The position numbers and the translations under genes are program-made. A stretch of DNA of 64,000 bases from Adiantum capillus-veneris (taxonomy: Eukaryota > Streptophyta > Polypodiopsida > Polypodiales > Pteridaceae). The stretch spans positions 86,239,529 through 86,303,528 of the forward strand of contig CM043959.1 of the NCBI GenBank assembly GCA_014529385.2. Reading direction: 5' to 3'. Under the pieces are notes generated by a model. That model was not told the origin of the DNA. It saw nothing but the letters and a program-made list of their open reading frames with translations, and did no database searches. Of the stretch, positions 41,991 through 53,138 are shown piece by piece. The stretch's first letter is position 1; each line of letters opens with the position of its first letter.

Positions 41991-43334
41991 TTGTGTGTTT
42001 GTGCTAAGGAAAATGCCCCTTTATATCATGGGAGGAAAATTTTATCAAAGGAAGTGAATTTTCTATTGACGGGTGTCCTACCTAAAGGTTTACCATCTTC
42101 CAAAAAGTATGCATTCATAAGAAAAACCAAGAAATACAAAATGCTTGATGATGTGCTTTACATGAAAGGGAGCGATTTAGTTTTGCGTCATGTGCCCTGG
42201 AAAGAGGAAATTTACAAAGTTTTGGAAGAAAATCATGAGGGATCTTGTGGAGGCCATTTTGCCATGAAGATTATGTTGCATAAAATTATGTCAAAAGGCT
42301 ATGTATGGCCAAGCATTCAGTGGGATGTTAATCATTGGTGCAAGTCATGTTTGCCTTTCTAGAAAATGGGAAAGATAATTTCAAAGCCCAAATTGCGACA
42401 AACAATTCTAGCTTTTGATGTATTTGAAAAATGGGATCTTGATGCTATTGGACTCTTACCTATGACTAACAAAAGAAATGCTTACATCTTGACAATAGTA
42501 GATTACTTGTCACGATGGGCAAAAGCCAAGGCTGTCAAACAGATTACCAGTAAAGAGATGGGAAAATTTGTTTATGAGTATATATGTTGCAAATTTGATG
42601 TGCCACTAGAGCTACTTTCCGATAGAGGGCGAGGATTCAGAGGAGAGTTGTTTGATTTTTTATGCGAGAAACTTAATATACAGCATAAATACAGTTCTCC
42701 TTATTATCCACAATGCAATGGTCTCAATGAGAGGTTCAATGGAGAGTTGATGAAGATTTTAACAAAAATGACCCAGACACATGGGAAGACTTGGGATTTG
42801 GAGTTGCCTTGTGCGTTATGGGCCTACATGATTGCTATCAAAACGAGCATAGGATTTTCTCCTTACCACTTGGTTTATGGCAAGGAAGCCTTGTTGCCAA
42901 TTGAAGTGGAAATTCCTACACTCAAGTTGTTGTCATTGGGAGATGAAGAGCAAGAAAATTCCTAGCAGAAAATATTTTTGGATTTACAATGTTTGCAATT
43001 GGACAAAGTTTTAGCTTTGAGCTACTATGAGGAAGTATCAAAGAAGGCTAAGCTAAAAGCTAATGAATGCATGGAGGACAAGAAGATTGAAAAGGATGAC
43101 TTGGTGTTGCGATACAATTTTAAGTTGGACAATACCTTCCTGAAGAAGTTTCAAATCAAATGGGAAGGTCCTTTTACTGTTGTGAATAAATTTGATAATG
43201 GCACATATCAGTTGGCATATTTGAGCGGTGCACATCATAAATATCCTGTTAATGGTTATAGATTAAAGAGGTATCCGGCACGTTTGATGACCATTGTGAC
43301 AGATGAGATGTTATCAATGGAGAATACAATGTAG
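41991..43334 (+). pseudogene. Integrase of element E
   Basis: The zinc module lies at about 42220-42360 (EENHEGSCGGHFAMKIML, then WCKSC). After a stop at 42361 the catalytic core is open from 42366: WDLDAIGLLP (first Asp), YILTIVDYLSRWAKAKAV, LELLSDRGRGF (second Asp), and YYPQCNGLNERFNGEL (catalytic Glu). The core then runs on to SIGFSPYHLVYGKEALLP. A stop at 42963 precedes the C-terminal domain (42978-43334: KFQIKWEGPFTVVNKFDNGT, YPVNGYRLKRY). All three catalytic residues are present, so only nonsense changes disable it. Confidence 0.9.
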
Positions 43335-43420
43335 AGACATCTAAGGATGTAAATGAGGTTTCTGGGGATGAGATGCAGCAGTTATTCACCATAAAAATCT
43401 ATGCTTCTCATGAATGATCA

Positions 43421-43436
43421 AGCAGGATAGGGGGGT
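43421..43436 (+). promoter_or_regulatory. Polypurine tract of element E
   Basis: The purine-rich AGCAGGATAGGGGGGT lies directly before the TGGCAAGC start of the 3' LTR, as expected for the plus-strand primer site. Confidence 0.75.
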
Positions 43437-44318
43437 TGGCAAGCTATATAATGCATTTTTTGAATGAGGATAAGGTCACTAATCCATGCTAAAAAGCTTG
43501 CCCACTAGCCTTGAGTACATAGGTGTACATAATGCATTAAGTTTTAAGAGTGCCCTTGTAAACATTTATGTATAAAGGCTTGGTCCTGCTAAGTTATTTG
43601 CTAGAATTTTGGGTTGATTGAAATTTCAAAAGATGGTTTTCAATCAGAATTTTTAGTCGTGCTTGATAGCTGTGGATCGGACTCATACATCATGAGTTAC
43701 ATGCATTCGAAGTGGAAGGTCCCTTACTTAGAAAGTGGTTGCGGATGCATATGAGGAAAGGAAAATGGGCCGACTTGATGGATTTAATTAGAAATGATGT
43801 GGTCAAGAATTTTTGGAGATGGCCGAAGTGATGAGCTCCAAGCCGTGCTTTACGGTGTCGTATTTGGTGCTCGGAGTCATCTGCTATGCTTTCGCTAAGA
43901 TTGTTAGGTGTAGCGAGCAAAATTTTGGGTGGGGAGTTGGGAGGATGGTGCCAAGTGGAAATGGAGTAGTCCCACATGGGGTGGAGTGAGTACAATATGG
44001 GGGGTATAAGAGGGGGAGTGGGTACCCCATAAGGTTGAATCAAAGGCAAAGTGGAGCTCTCACTCCTTGGCTATGGGACTCGTGGGTGTTTGGGGAGAGA
44101 GGGGGCACCTATTTTGTGTTCCCACCAGCTGGCCAGGCGCTTGGACTTTTTGTTGGGCCTTTGGACACTCCACCTTGCCCACTCTTCAAGTCAAAGTGCT
44201 CGACATAGAGTCCCCCCTTTCCCAAAAAATGGTCAAAATGAGCCAATAAAAAGGGGAGATGAGAGAGAAAGATGTCGGTTAAGATAAGGAAGACTCAAAT
44301 CCACTCCAATAAAGTGGA
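43437..44318 (+). repeat. 3' LTR of element E (right end lost or rearranged)
   Basis: Starts TGGCAAGC after the polypurine tract and parallels 36607-37472, including GAGCTCCAAGCCGTGCTTTA and GGTGGAGTGAGTACAATATG. Homology stops near 44318, where a CTCC(A)n segment leads to compound microsatellites. About 350 bp of the 5' LTR's right side have no counterpart here. Confidence 0.8.
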
Positions 44319-44366
44319 AAAAACTTTTGGCGGGCCATTTTTTCATTTCTTTAGATGTTTTGGCGT

Positions 44367-44530
<164 letters not shown>

Positions 44531-44535
<5 letters not shown>

Positions 44536-45472
44536 CATGGTAGCGACCTCCAAAAACCAAGAAAAAACCTCTTGAAACAGTTTGTGTCGACGCACACTCT
44601 TTTATGATATTTTTTCTTAATTTTTGAAAACAAAGAGCCTATGCAAATTTTTCTAGAGATGTTTTGGTGTGCAATTTCCTCGATCCTTGAATCTATATAT
44701 GCTACGTAGGTGACTTAGAACGAGAGACTTGCTGAATGTTGTCTTCTTCTATGGTTGCCATGGTGCTCCACTTCCCATGAGTAGAGCAAGCTTGAAGCTA
44801 ATTTGCAAATGGTGCACAATAGATTTTCAGAAATTCCGTAGGAGAACTTGAGAAGTTTAGAACAAGTGGCCAATATGTTGGAAACTGGTGCCCCATGTGA
44901 ACTATCTTGATTGGAATTTCTCAAAGAGGTGTTTAGTGTTAGCTAGTGTTAGCTAGACTATTGTAAATTTGTATATTTTTTGCTATGCAAATACCTTTTA
45001 TGATTTTCCTTTGTATCAATCATGTTTGGCTCCGCTCGGTTTTATAATTGCTCGGAAAGTTTTTCTTGGAGTTTGAAATTCCTCGTCTTTCGGTATGTGT
45101 GTGCCATTGGGACTGAGTGTGTAAGGAAGAGTGAAAGAGACTTGGGAATCGAGTTGAGTGTGAGACTCCAGACATGAATATGTGTGTTTGTTAGAGCTGA
45201 AATTTTAATCATGTTTGGAGGACCTCCACATCGGCTTGGTTGGCGTCTGTTGTGATCCCAAGCCTCATCATCACCAACTCTCTATACGCATCTTGTTAGG
45301 TTGGCAGGAGCTTGTGCTCCCCATGATTTGCCTCTTGATTTGAGTGAAAAAGGATCTAATTGGGTGAGTTTCCTTTACTATTTGGGTGTGTGAGTATCCA
45401 CTACAAGTTGCAAGCAGGCTAAACTATAGAGGTGAAATGCTTTCAGTCCTCCTTGTCATTGTTTAAGTAGTC
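44531..45472. other. Non-coding stretch between element E and the hAT fragment
   Basis: No coding motif is seen. The phrase GGAGCTTGTGCTCCCCATGA near 45310 resembles sequence just after the element E primer-binding site. Together with TATAGAGGT near 45427 it may be displaced LTR/leader sequence of that family. Confidence 0.4.
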
Positions 45473-45950
45473 ATGGACCATGCAAAGAATTGTAAAAATG
45501 CTAGTACTATAATAAAAAGATGTTGTTTACACTTTTATGCAAATGGTTGCAATACACACAATTTAAACTTGGTGCTAAAATATTGGTACACTAGTGATGA
45601 AATCACATGGTTTGCCAAAATAATCGACGTCGTATGTCAAGTTGTAAAGTTTATCTTGAAATGACAAAGAGTGATTGATATATACAGGATACGCATGTCA
45701 ATTGCCTTTTGACAGTCAATTTTTCACGCACTATTACATATTGGAGCCTTTTCTATGTAATAAGTGCGTTCTGATTGACGATTTTGGTTGTACGGTGTTT
45801 TACGAATGGCAGGTTGATCAGTTTGAACGAGTGAAAGAGAAGGTTATGAGTTTGCGAGAATCTATAAATAGGCCTACTTGGTGGAGGAGTGTAATGAATG
45901 TGTACCACGTGGTGATGCCTATTATACTTGTGATTTTCAACCTTGAATAA
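45473..45950 (+). pseudogene. hAT-type transposase fragment
   Basis: Text typical of the middle of plant hAT (DUF659-like) transposases. The first frame has HFYANGCNTHNLNLVLKYWY, comparable to the conserved GC.AH.LNL motif, and IDVVCQVVKFILK. After a frameshift at about 45664 it reads FTHYYILEPFLCNKCVLIDD and INRPTWWRSVMNVYHVVMPI, the region before the dimerisation domain. The zinc-finger N-terminus, most of the catalytic domain and the C-terminal dimerisation motif are not seen. It is a short, frameshifted relic with no terminal repeats recognised nearby. Confidence 0.65.
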
Positions 45951-46740
45951 AAAGCACCAAACTTAGAGAAAGTATGGATGACTTGGTGGACAGTCAACAG
46001 ACAATGAAAAGAGATAGAACAAAACAATGATTGCATAGACTCGGCACAAGATATCAAAAATTTACAAAATGTGAAATTGTAACTAAAGTTTGTATTCATT
46101 AACAAACTTTGAATGTATACAATGCTACTTTAATCCAAAATTACAATGTCTAATTTTGTGAGTACTAATGTTTAAAATGTGCTGCTTTAACAGTGAATAT
46201 GTTTCTTATTGCACTAGGAGTGCTTTGTCGAGCTTTCTTGAATTTATATTCATTGGCCATCCTGAACATATAATATATACCTTGTGGAATTTTTGTAGAA
46301 AAAATTTCATATCTACTATTGTTTTGCATTAGTCTAATTAAGCAAATGAGATGGTAATAATGGCCACACGCCAACATGTAGAAACCACTCCATCCATCAA
46401 AAGTTTTGTAGCGAACTGGGCATTAAGAGGATGAAGTCGCATCTGAGTCTGATATGGGGACTAACTTTGGATGGACAATGAGGTGACTTATGTGTGTCCC
46501 TTGGACAAGCGGGGGATTTATTGGTTGTGTTAAGCTCTAAACATCTTGGCTAAGAAGATTAAGACTTTGTTCCATTCTTGCTTGTGATGCTAGAGACATT
46601 TGGAATACTTGATGGACTCGTGTGAATTCTGAATCCTTCTTTGCCAATTGTGTCATCAAAATGTCTTTCTTCTTTCTTAAACTTATCTTTGCATCTTTAA
46701 CACTAGTTCCACCACAACCAGACATTTCAGTGTCCTTTTG
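45951..46740. other. Non-coding stretch before the CACTA transposase
   Basis: A+T rich. Two minus-strand frames (46377-46165 and 46746-46537) contain basic text but no motif I recognise. The second could be a coiled-coil scrap (KISLRKKKDILMTQLAKKDS). I make no call. Confidence 0.4.
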
Positions 46741-46759
46741 GATCATTCACTTGCAAAAG

Positions 46760-48750
46760 GGGAGGGGGAGAGAGAGAGAGACCATTGTGAAGGGAATCCT
46801 TATGTGGACTATGCACGACTATCTTGGGCTTGGAGAGATTTCTGGTAACTCTCTTTTCTCTCTCTCTCTCTCTCTATCTCTATCTTTTTCTCTCTCCCTT
46901 TAGTTCACTCATCTCTCTAACCATATGATATGTATGCAGGGTTGTCCACATCGGGGTACAATGCATGTCCTACTTGCGGATCATGGTTGTTGACGGAGAG
47001 GCCTGATTCCTTGCGCAGGGTAATCTATCCAAATAATCATTGTTTCTTACTCGAAGGATATAACAAGCACAAGGCTCCAACAAATGGGAAGACCCCTCTA
47101 AAGCTCACGATGGCAGATTGGGCAACCATTTGGGAAGAACACTACAACAACAATCCGGCTCCGTGTCCTCCACCAAAAGGTATGTCAAGGTATTTCATAT
47201 TTTTAAAGCTTTCATATTGGAAAGACTTAAAAATACAACACCTTCTGGATCCTATGCACATATTCAAGAATGTAGCCCAAATAGTATGGGACAACATTAT
47301 TAGTAAGGACTCTTTGGGTGCGAGGAAGGATTTGAAGCTTTTAAAACGTCTCTCCGTCTCTGCTACTCCACGTCGTGTCCCAAATGGAAAGATTGTGCTT
47401 CCTAAAGCACCATGGATGCTAGCCAAAGAAGAATTAGACAAGGTGAAGGGTACCATTGCCTCTATTTGCACACCAACAGGATACATGAGGTCGCTAAAGG
47501 GAGCTTTCACAAAAGCGAAGAAGGGTAGAAGCGTTCAATTGTATTGGTTGAAGTCCCATGATTGGCCAAGATGCTTTAGGTAATCTTCATACTCTCTATA
47601 CTATCTATAGTTTGTGTGTATGACTCACTCACTTTCCCTTCCCCTGATTTATATTGTAGTTCATTCTATTGGTGAGTATGTGTATATGTCGAGACAAGAA
47701 AGTTAAAGACGCTATTTTCAAACTAGGAGAGCTAGTAAGGTACACCACAAAACTCCACTCAACTACACCTTTTTTATGTACACAATAATTTCAACTAGCA
47801 CTTAGTGTATCCTTGTGTGTTTTCTTGCAAATTTATGAGCTCCAAGGAAATCCAAATAGATGCTATCTTTGTTGCTCAAACACTTGCAAAAACAGAAACT
47901 GTGTGTGCCATTGAAGATGTATTTTTTCGATCGGTCATTCTTAGTCAAATTCACCTCTTGGTTCACGTGGTGGAGAAGATCGCTATATGTGGAGTAGTGC
48001 ACGCATGATGGATGTTCTTCTCAGAGAGGTTTTTAAAGACTCAAAGATTTTGTGTGGCTACAGTCTCACTCAGAGGCATGTATGGACGAAGGGTGGATCG
48101 TTCAAGAGGCAGTTGTTTACATATCAGAGTAATTGACACAAGTTGATCCTTCAATGCCTCGCATGTGGTCGAACGAGGAAGATGCAAGGATGACTTCATA
48201 CTTGCCAAGTAGAAAGGGGAAACTACTTAACATGGATATGAATCTATCCCGAATGGTCAATAGCTTTTGTATTCTCAATGCAAAGATTATCACCAAGTGG
48301 ATGGATTTGTGGACAATGACAAAGGCAAGGCGTTTGCAAGAGAGGGAAGCATGGAAACAAGCACATGGAGGGAGGGCACCCCCAATGCCTAGATACCTTG
48401 CATGTTTCCCAGATCTCATTAGTGTAGAGTGGATTCATGAGAGAATGACTGAGGCAAAACACACGGAGAAGACATCACCAACAAAGAATGGGAGTATGCA
48501 CGACGCTACGTACCAAAGGTAGAGTACTCATATACCTAAACTATATTGTAATTTTTTTTCTTGAAATTATCTTTAATATGTCTTTGATAAATTAAGATAC
48601 TATTTTGTAGTGCCTTTTCTTTAACTCTGTGGTCAAAGGGTTGTCACTTTCGTACCGCCACATAGACGAGCGTAGAACCACTATGGATTATGCCATTATG
48701 GGCAATTTTGACACAAACGGTGATGCAGCCATGTACTGCGGAACTATTGA
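46760..48750 (+). pseudogene. CACTA (En/Spm) TNP2-like transposase, interrupted (CACTA-1)
   Basis: Exon text begins with ILMWTMHDYLGLGEISG. A GT donor at about 46846, a CT-rich intron and an AG at 46940 lead to GLSTSGYNACPTCGSWLLTE and the long frame to 47583. This is the typical TNP2 order, with HLLDPMHIFKNVAQIVWDN as the key motif. Further exons follow at about 47690 (KKVKDAIFKLGELV) and 47830-48120, the DUF4218-like part (QIHLLVHVVEKIAICGVVHA; then CMDEGWIVQEAVVYIS, one stop). Then come 48133-48522 and 48610-48750 (RTTMDYAIMGNFDTNGDAAM). Frameshifts and stops are present. The DUF4216 end is missing because another CACTA terminus begins at 48751. Confidence 0.82.
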
Positions 48751-48971
48751 CACTACAAGAGGTTATGTGCACTTGTGACGCTTTTAGCGACGGAAATACA
48801 TTGGATTTTTATACTCTCCGACGTCGTTAAGATCGTCGCTAACAACGTCGTTACAAGAACGTCTCTGTATGTATCGCCATACGCGTTGCTATATAGCTAC
48901 GGTTACAATCCTTCTTGTAGCGACGCTTATAGCAACGTAGCAGAACCTTATATAGAGACGCTTATAGCGAC
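48751..48971 (-). mobile_element. Terminal and subterminal repeats of a second CACTA element (CACTA-2)
   Basis: CACTACAAGA at 48751 is the classic CACTA terminal inverted repeat. It is followed by about 210 bp dense in short repeats of TAGCGACG and its complement CGTCGCTA (for example at 48778, 48822, 48860, 48922 and 48957), the hallmark subterminal region where transposase binds. The density stops at 48971. Since the genes to the right lie on the minus strand, this is the 3' end of CACTA-2. The other terminus is not in the window. Confidence 0.75.
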
Positions 48972-49739
48972 CCAAGAGTGAAAATCTTTGGGTGGCAGGG
49001 CATTCACCCATCAACCATATTGAATGTTTCCAGAATAGAGTAAACCTAAATGAATCCAAGATAAGCTCAGATTAACCTTTGAAAGAAAGTGCAAGATATA
49101 GACCCAAAGTAGTCACCCACAAGACAATACAACCATTAGCTCCATCATGTATAGTATTGTTTGCAGAATAAAGATACAAAACTTGCAAAAGTAATTAGAC
49201 GAAAGTAAATCAATGACAATTATATATATCATACGTAAAATCACTTGATTGTTAACCTTTACAAATGTAATAGTTACAACATAATTGTCATTATTGAAAA
49301 AATACATGGTTTTTCAATAGTTACAAAAAGACGTATACACTCATCTCATTATACATGCTATGACAAAAGAAAACTAATGCTATCTGGCTACGGCTAAACT
49401 AACGTTGTTTAATCGGACATTTCATTGCGTCCAAGCAGTGTATTTGTCGAATTCTGCAGAAAAAAATAATAAGACTTTCTGTAAGTATAAACATATAATT
49501 GCAAAACAATCTATTTTTTTAGCTTATCACTAAAATATAACAAATGTAAAAGAGTAAAGTGAAATACTAACATGTCATCGCGAGAACTCAGAATGCCATT
49601 TCTGCCTTTGTACTCGCGCTCGTACGGTGTGCGGTCATGTCTGTTCATCGATCACTGTTTAAAACATACAAAGAATCCATTATGTTAGAATTTAAAAGTA
49701 CAAATAGACGTAACTACCAAACCTAAAGAGCAATGCAAA
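48972..49739. other. CACTA-2 non-coding region
   Basis: A+T-rich sequence between the subterminal repeats and the second CACTA-2 ORF. No reading frame of note is seen. It probably holds introns or untranslated sequence. Confidence 0.45.
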
Positions 49740-50707
49740 AACACTTACAAAATTGGTCTCAAATGATGTCCACCCACCGCTTTCCAAGTGGTGCGAGCCC
49801 CCTGTCTCTACTTGCGCTTTGGTTGCCTCCTTTTGTTGCTTCTACTTGTCAGGATTCTCGTGTGCTGCTCGCTTCGTATTCTTCCAATCTTCTTTGGCCA
49901 GCCAATTTGGTCTGTTCCACGCATGATTTATTACTTTTTGTACTTCAAAATGCTTGTGCTTACACTGTTCGCACATTCAAACCTTCATTAGGTCTTATTG
50001 AAGCGTTCATCCCGACTTGACACGGAAAACTCGTCATACAACATGCTCATGACTCTGTTTTTTAATTCATTTGGCACTTCACTCTAGGTGTTTAGTATGC
50101 AATGTCTAAACAATTGAGAGCAAAGACCGCGCATGCGCGAGATCACCTTCTTGCCTTCGTCATCCAAGATAATGGCGTCGCTGATGTCGATCGAGTACGA
50201 CAAGCCCTCTCGTCTGTGACGCGTGAACCTGGGTGTGTCGGCAGGGGTCTCTAGCGGCATCTCAATGGAGGTACAGACGTCAGGTGTCTCCACTAGAGTC
50301 TGGGCCCCGAAGCGAAGAGTAGCTAGTGGTGTGTAGCCTGGAACGGTCGATAGCCGTGCAAAATCTGACGTAGATGGCGATGCCGTGGATGGTATGGAGG
50401 CAGATAAAGAAGGGGATGATAAGGAGCCTCATCGAACACGAAGCGGTGTCGAGGCATCATCGGCGGCATCCCCATAGCAATCGTCGCCACCACCCCCACT
50501 AAAGCGTCGGTGCATAGATGAGTGTGAAGATCGTCTCGTCGACACCGAAGCTTTGGAGCGCGCTAAATGCTCCGAAACAAAGGGAGATGCTGAAGGAGTG
50601 GAACGACGTGATAGTGCTCTAGAGCGATGACGCTCCTCGTACCACCTCCTCTGCTGGGGTGACAAAGAAGAAAGAAACTCATCATCATCCATACCTGCAT
50701 TAAACAC
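49740..50707 (-). pseudogene. Second ORF of CACTA-2, PF03004-like candidate
   Basis: The frame from 50707 (MDDDEFLSSLSPQQRRWYEE) is rich in Ser and Arg (residues 25-80) and ends in a stop at about 50430. The same phase resumes with SLSSPSSSASIPSTASPSTS and 50293-50084 (HRREGLSYSIDISDAIILDD, ending CSQLFRHCILN). Beyond it read VPNELKNRVMSMLYDEFSVS and, after stops, WNRPNWLAKEDWKNTKRAAH with a Gly-Gly-Ser-His motif, weakly resembling the plant Ptta/En/Spm transposase family (PF03004). Its place downstream of the TNP2 C-terminus on the same strand is the usual second-gene position in CACTA elements. Stops make it a pseudogene. Confidence 0.5.
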
Positions 50708-50797
50708 ACGAACATTTAACCTTAATATTGAATGGAGAAGAAAACATGGACAAGTTATAATATATACTATAAATAATAGGGAGAGGGATTCTTGTGT

Positions 50798-50829
<32 letters not shown>

Positions 50830-51311
50830 CATAAAGGAGGAGGGATTCTTGTGTAGAGAGTGCATTCTACGTATCTTGTAACAGCTATGTCTTGGACAAC
50901 ATGCCCTTTATACGTAGTTGTGACAAGACACTCTGGTCATAAATTAAATTTCTTTTCCATTTGTCATAGTTTTCTCGATTACTTGCGACAAATCTTTATC
51001 TATCACGAGAGAGACAGAGCGGTATGTCTAATCTATTTTGTATATGCAGGTTTCTATATTCTTGGGTAACTGCAATTTCTTGGACTCCATCAGTATGAGT
51101 GATCATGGTAGCAGTAGTGCTCGCCCCAGCAAGGTGGACATGAGAGAAAGGAGAGGGAAGGCGCATACGTAGAGTGAAAGAAATGACGATTAAACACAAT
51201 TTAAATTTCTCAAGTATAGCATATAGATAGGAATGGACAAAAAGCCACGTAAATACAATATATATTATAAAACGGAGTAAAATTGTTCAAATACAATGTT
51301 TATGGCTTTAA
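50708..51311. other. CACTA-2 intergenic stretch
   Basis: This lies between the two CACTA-2 genes. It contains a short GA microsatellite (about 50801-50825) flanked by two copies of GGAGGGATTCTTGTGTAGAG-like sequence (50784 and 50838), a local duplication. No coding motif is seen. Confidence 0.5.
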
Positions 51312-52200
51312 GAGGTCTCTCTCACATCCTCACATAGCTCAGTATAACTCCCTATGTCTATATAGAGCTCTCCGTTTAGGCAAATGTTCTTCGTTTCATT
51401 TTGTAGATTCTCTATATGCATCCCATAGAGTAGCAGCTTGATGCTCGTCTGACACCACCTCAATGGCTTTTGATTGAGCATCTTCTTCGATCTCCTCCAT
51501 TGATGCCGCTGTGATTGACACATGGTAGCCCTCATATGTCCGTGCACTATGAGGGGCTACCTTCATGACATACCACCAGTTTGATGCAAACTTTGTAGGA
51601 TGAAATATCACCTGCCAAAGCCACATAACTTACATGAGAGCTTTCAAGCACATAACTTCTAAAATTGGATGTTAAATATTTACAAACTTACTTGTTCACA
51701 ATGCTCGGGTAGTACGAAAGTGTCTCCTAGGTCGGTCCATTTTTTAGTTAAATCCACCTCAAGGAAACCAGACTCTTCTCTATGCACAGTAGCGTTGCGA
51801 CCCTCCATGTTTATCTTGAACCATTGCACGTCAAACAAGTCGACAAAAAATTCTCTATAATCGATTATCAAAATCTCTTGTAGCGTGCTGAAGTAAGTGA
51901 GTTCCGTCACCACAGGATCTGCATCAGAGGACCGTCGTCGACTAGACTGTTCAAATTTTTGTCATGATTTCACAATCTTGTGTAAAACGCTTTTGGTCAA
52001 TCTGTTCCACCCTAAAATGTTGATCTTTACACCATGCTGCTGTGTATGACTTATACTACAATCAACAAAGATTATGAGTGGTCGTTCAAACATTTACAAA
52101 GTCGCTAGTCGTACATTACAAACTTACCTTGGTCGTGCCACCCCGAGAGTACTCCCACTCCTCCTCAGTCACTTCTTCACCGCACTATTGTGCGCTTTTC
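51312..52200 (-). pseudogene. CACTA-2 transposase C-terminus (DUF4216 domain), three exons
   Basis: Read leftwards: an exon ending EEVTEEEWEYSRGGTTK at 52127, with a GTAAGT donor. The next exon runs from about 52050 to 51692 with YFSTLQEILIIDYREFFVDL, FDVQWFKINMEGRNATVHRE and LTKKWTDLGDTFVLPEHCEQ, then another GTAAGT. After an AG at 51612 the last exon (51611-51396) reads VIFHPTKFASNWWYVMKVAP. This is the DUF4216 pattern found at the end of TNP2-type transposases. One stop occurs in the middle exon (about 51970). Intact GT and AG sites show a formerly spliced gene. An inverted copy lies at 57206-57808. Confidence 0.8.
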
Positions 52201-52585
52201 AATTGGTTGTGCAACCATATTAAGCTCATGAATGTTGATAGGCTCTCTAGACCCGTCGGATAATGCATCGGCGTCGTCTTCCCTGTCTCCACTCGATTCA
52301 TGTCCTTTGTCGCTCTTGCTTTGCATTCTCGTATTGTGAAATCCACTTTTGTATCACTGGATTGCATCACTGGATTGTGAAGACGACCGCTGATGCATTA
52401 TCCGACGGGTCTGGAGAGCCTACCAACATTCATGAGCTTAAGATGATTGCACAACCAATTGAAAAGCACACAATAGTGCGGTGAAGAAGTGACTGAGGAG
52501 GAGTGGGAGTACTCTCGGGGTTGCGCGACCAAGGTAAGTTTGCAATGTACGACTAACGACTTTCTAGATGTTTGAACGGCCACTC
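52076..52585. repeat. Inverted repeat centred on CACTA-2 transposase sequence
   Basis: The left arm 52076-52278 and the right arm about 52379-52585 are inverted copies at about 90% identity by eye, separated by about 100 bases. Each arm contains the same exon end and GTAAGT donor. The right arm ends exactly where the copia LTR begins (52586). Transcripts through it would fold into a hairpin of about 200 bp. Confidence 0.92.
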
Positions 52586-52812
52586 TGTTACCATATACAT
52601 GTGGTAGTGATGTGTGTGAACACACTAGGACCGCCGGGGCATTTTTTCCCTCTTTACGACGTTTTTTCCCCCGAGCATTGTATATACGCCCATCACTCTA
52701 GGGCTATCTATCTTTCCGTTGCACACTAAGTAATACACTCTCTATTGTGTACCTTGAGCTTCCTTCGTCTTCTCCAAGCTGTGTGCGTTTCTCTGCAACC
52801 CTAATTCCAACA
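52586..52812 (+). repeat. 5' LTR of copia element (Copia-1)
   Basis: About 227 bp from TGTTACCATATACATG to TAATTCCAACA, with TG and CA ends and followed by a primer-binding site. Its first 40 bases match 63956-64000. The five bases before it (CACTC) would be the target-site duplication, but the 3' side of the element is missing. TATA-like sequence (TGTATATACG) lies near 52678. Confidence 0.88.
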
Positions 52813-52814
52813 AT

Positions 52815-52826
52815 TGGTATCAGAGT
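52815..52826 (+). promoter_or_regulatory. Primer-binding site of Copia-1
   Basis: TGGTATCAGAGT matches the plant initiator-Met site TGGTATCAGAGC at 11 of 12 positions, two bases after the LTR. Confidence 0.92.
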
Positions 52827-53138
52827 AGGTTGCGTCCTCTCGAGCTAAGTCGCCAGCTGCTCCAATACACGCTTGCTCACTTTCTCCGATTTCAGTGAGA
52901 TTTGGCGAGCGTTTGCAGGTCAACAAATATTTCGATTTGGGCTCATTTCGGCCTTCGTTTCCACTACAGGCAGTACTGCACAAGCTAATTCGTCATTTTG
53001 TGCAGAATTTTTGTCAGTTCCATTTTCTGCATTACAGATGCCTTATAGTCTTCTACGGTTTGTGCTATATAGCACGTGTTGTTCCCGCTCCGTTTCTCCT
53101 ATTTTTGGGCAGTTTTCACATCAGGTGCATCATTTACC

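Noticed and set aside
46165-46377. Minus-strand ORF near the CACTA transposase
   Set aside because: Short, motif-free and in A+T-rich spacer; could not be tied to any element.
52078-52625. Two similar 60-75 codon ORFs read from opposite strands
   Set aside because: They are the two arms of the inverted repeat read antisense to the CACTA exon; the coding sense is EEVTEEEWEYSRGG on the other strand.
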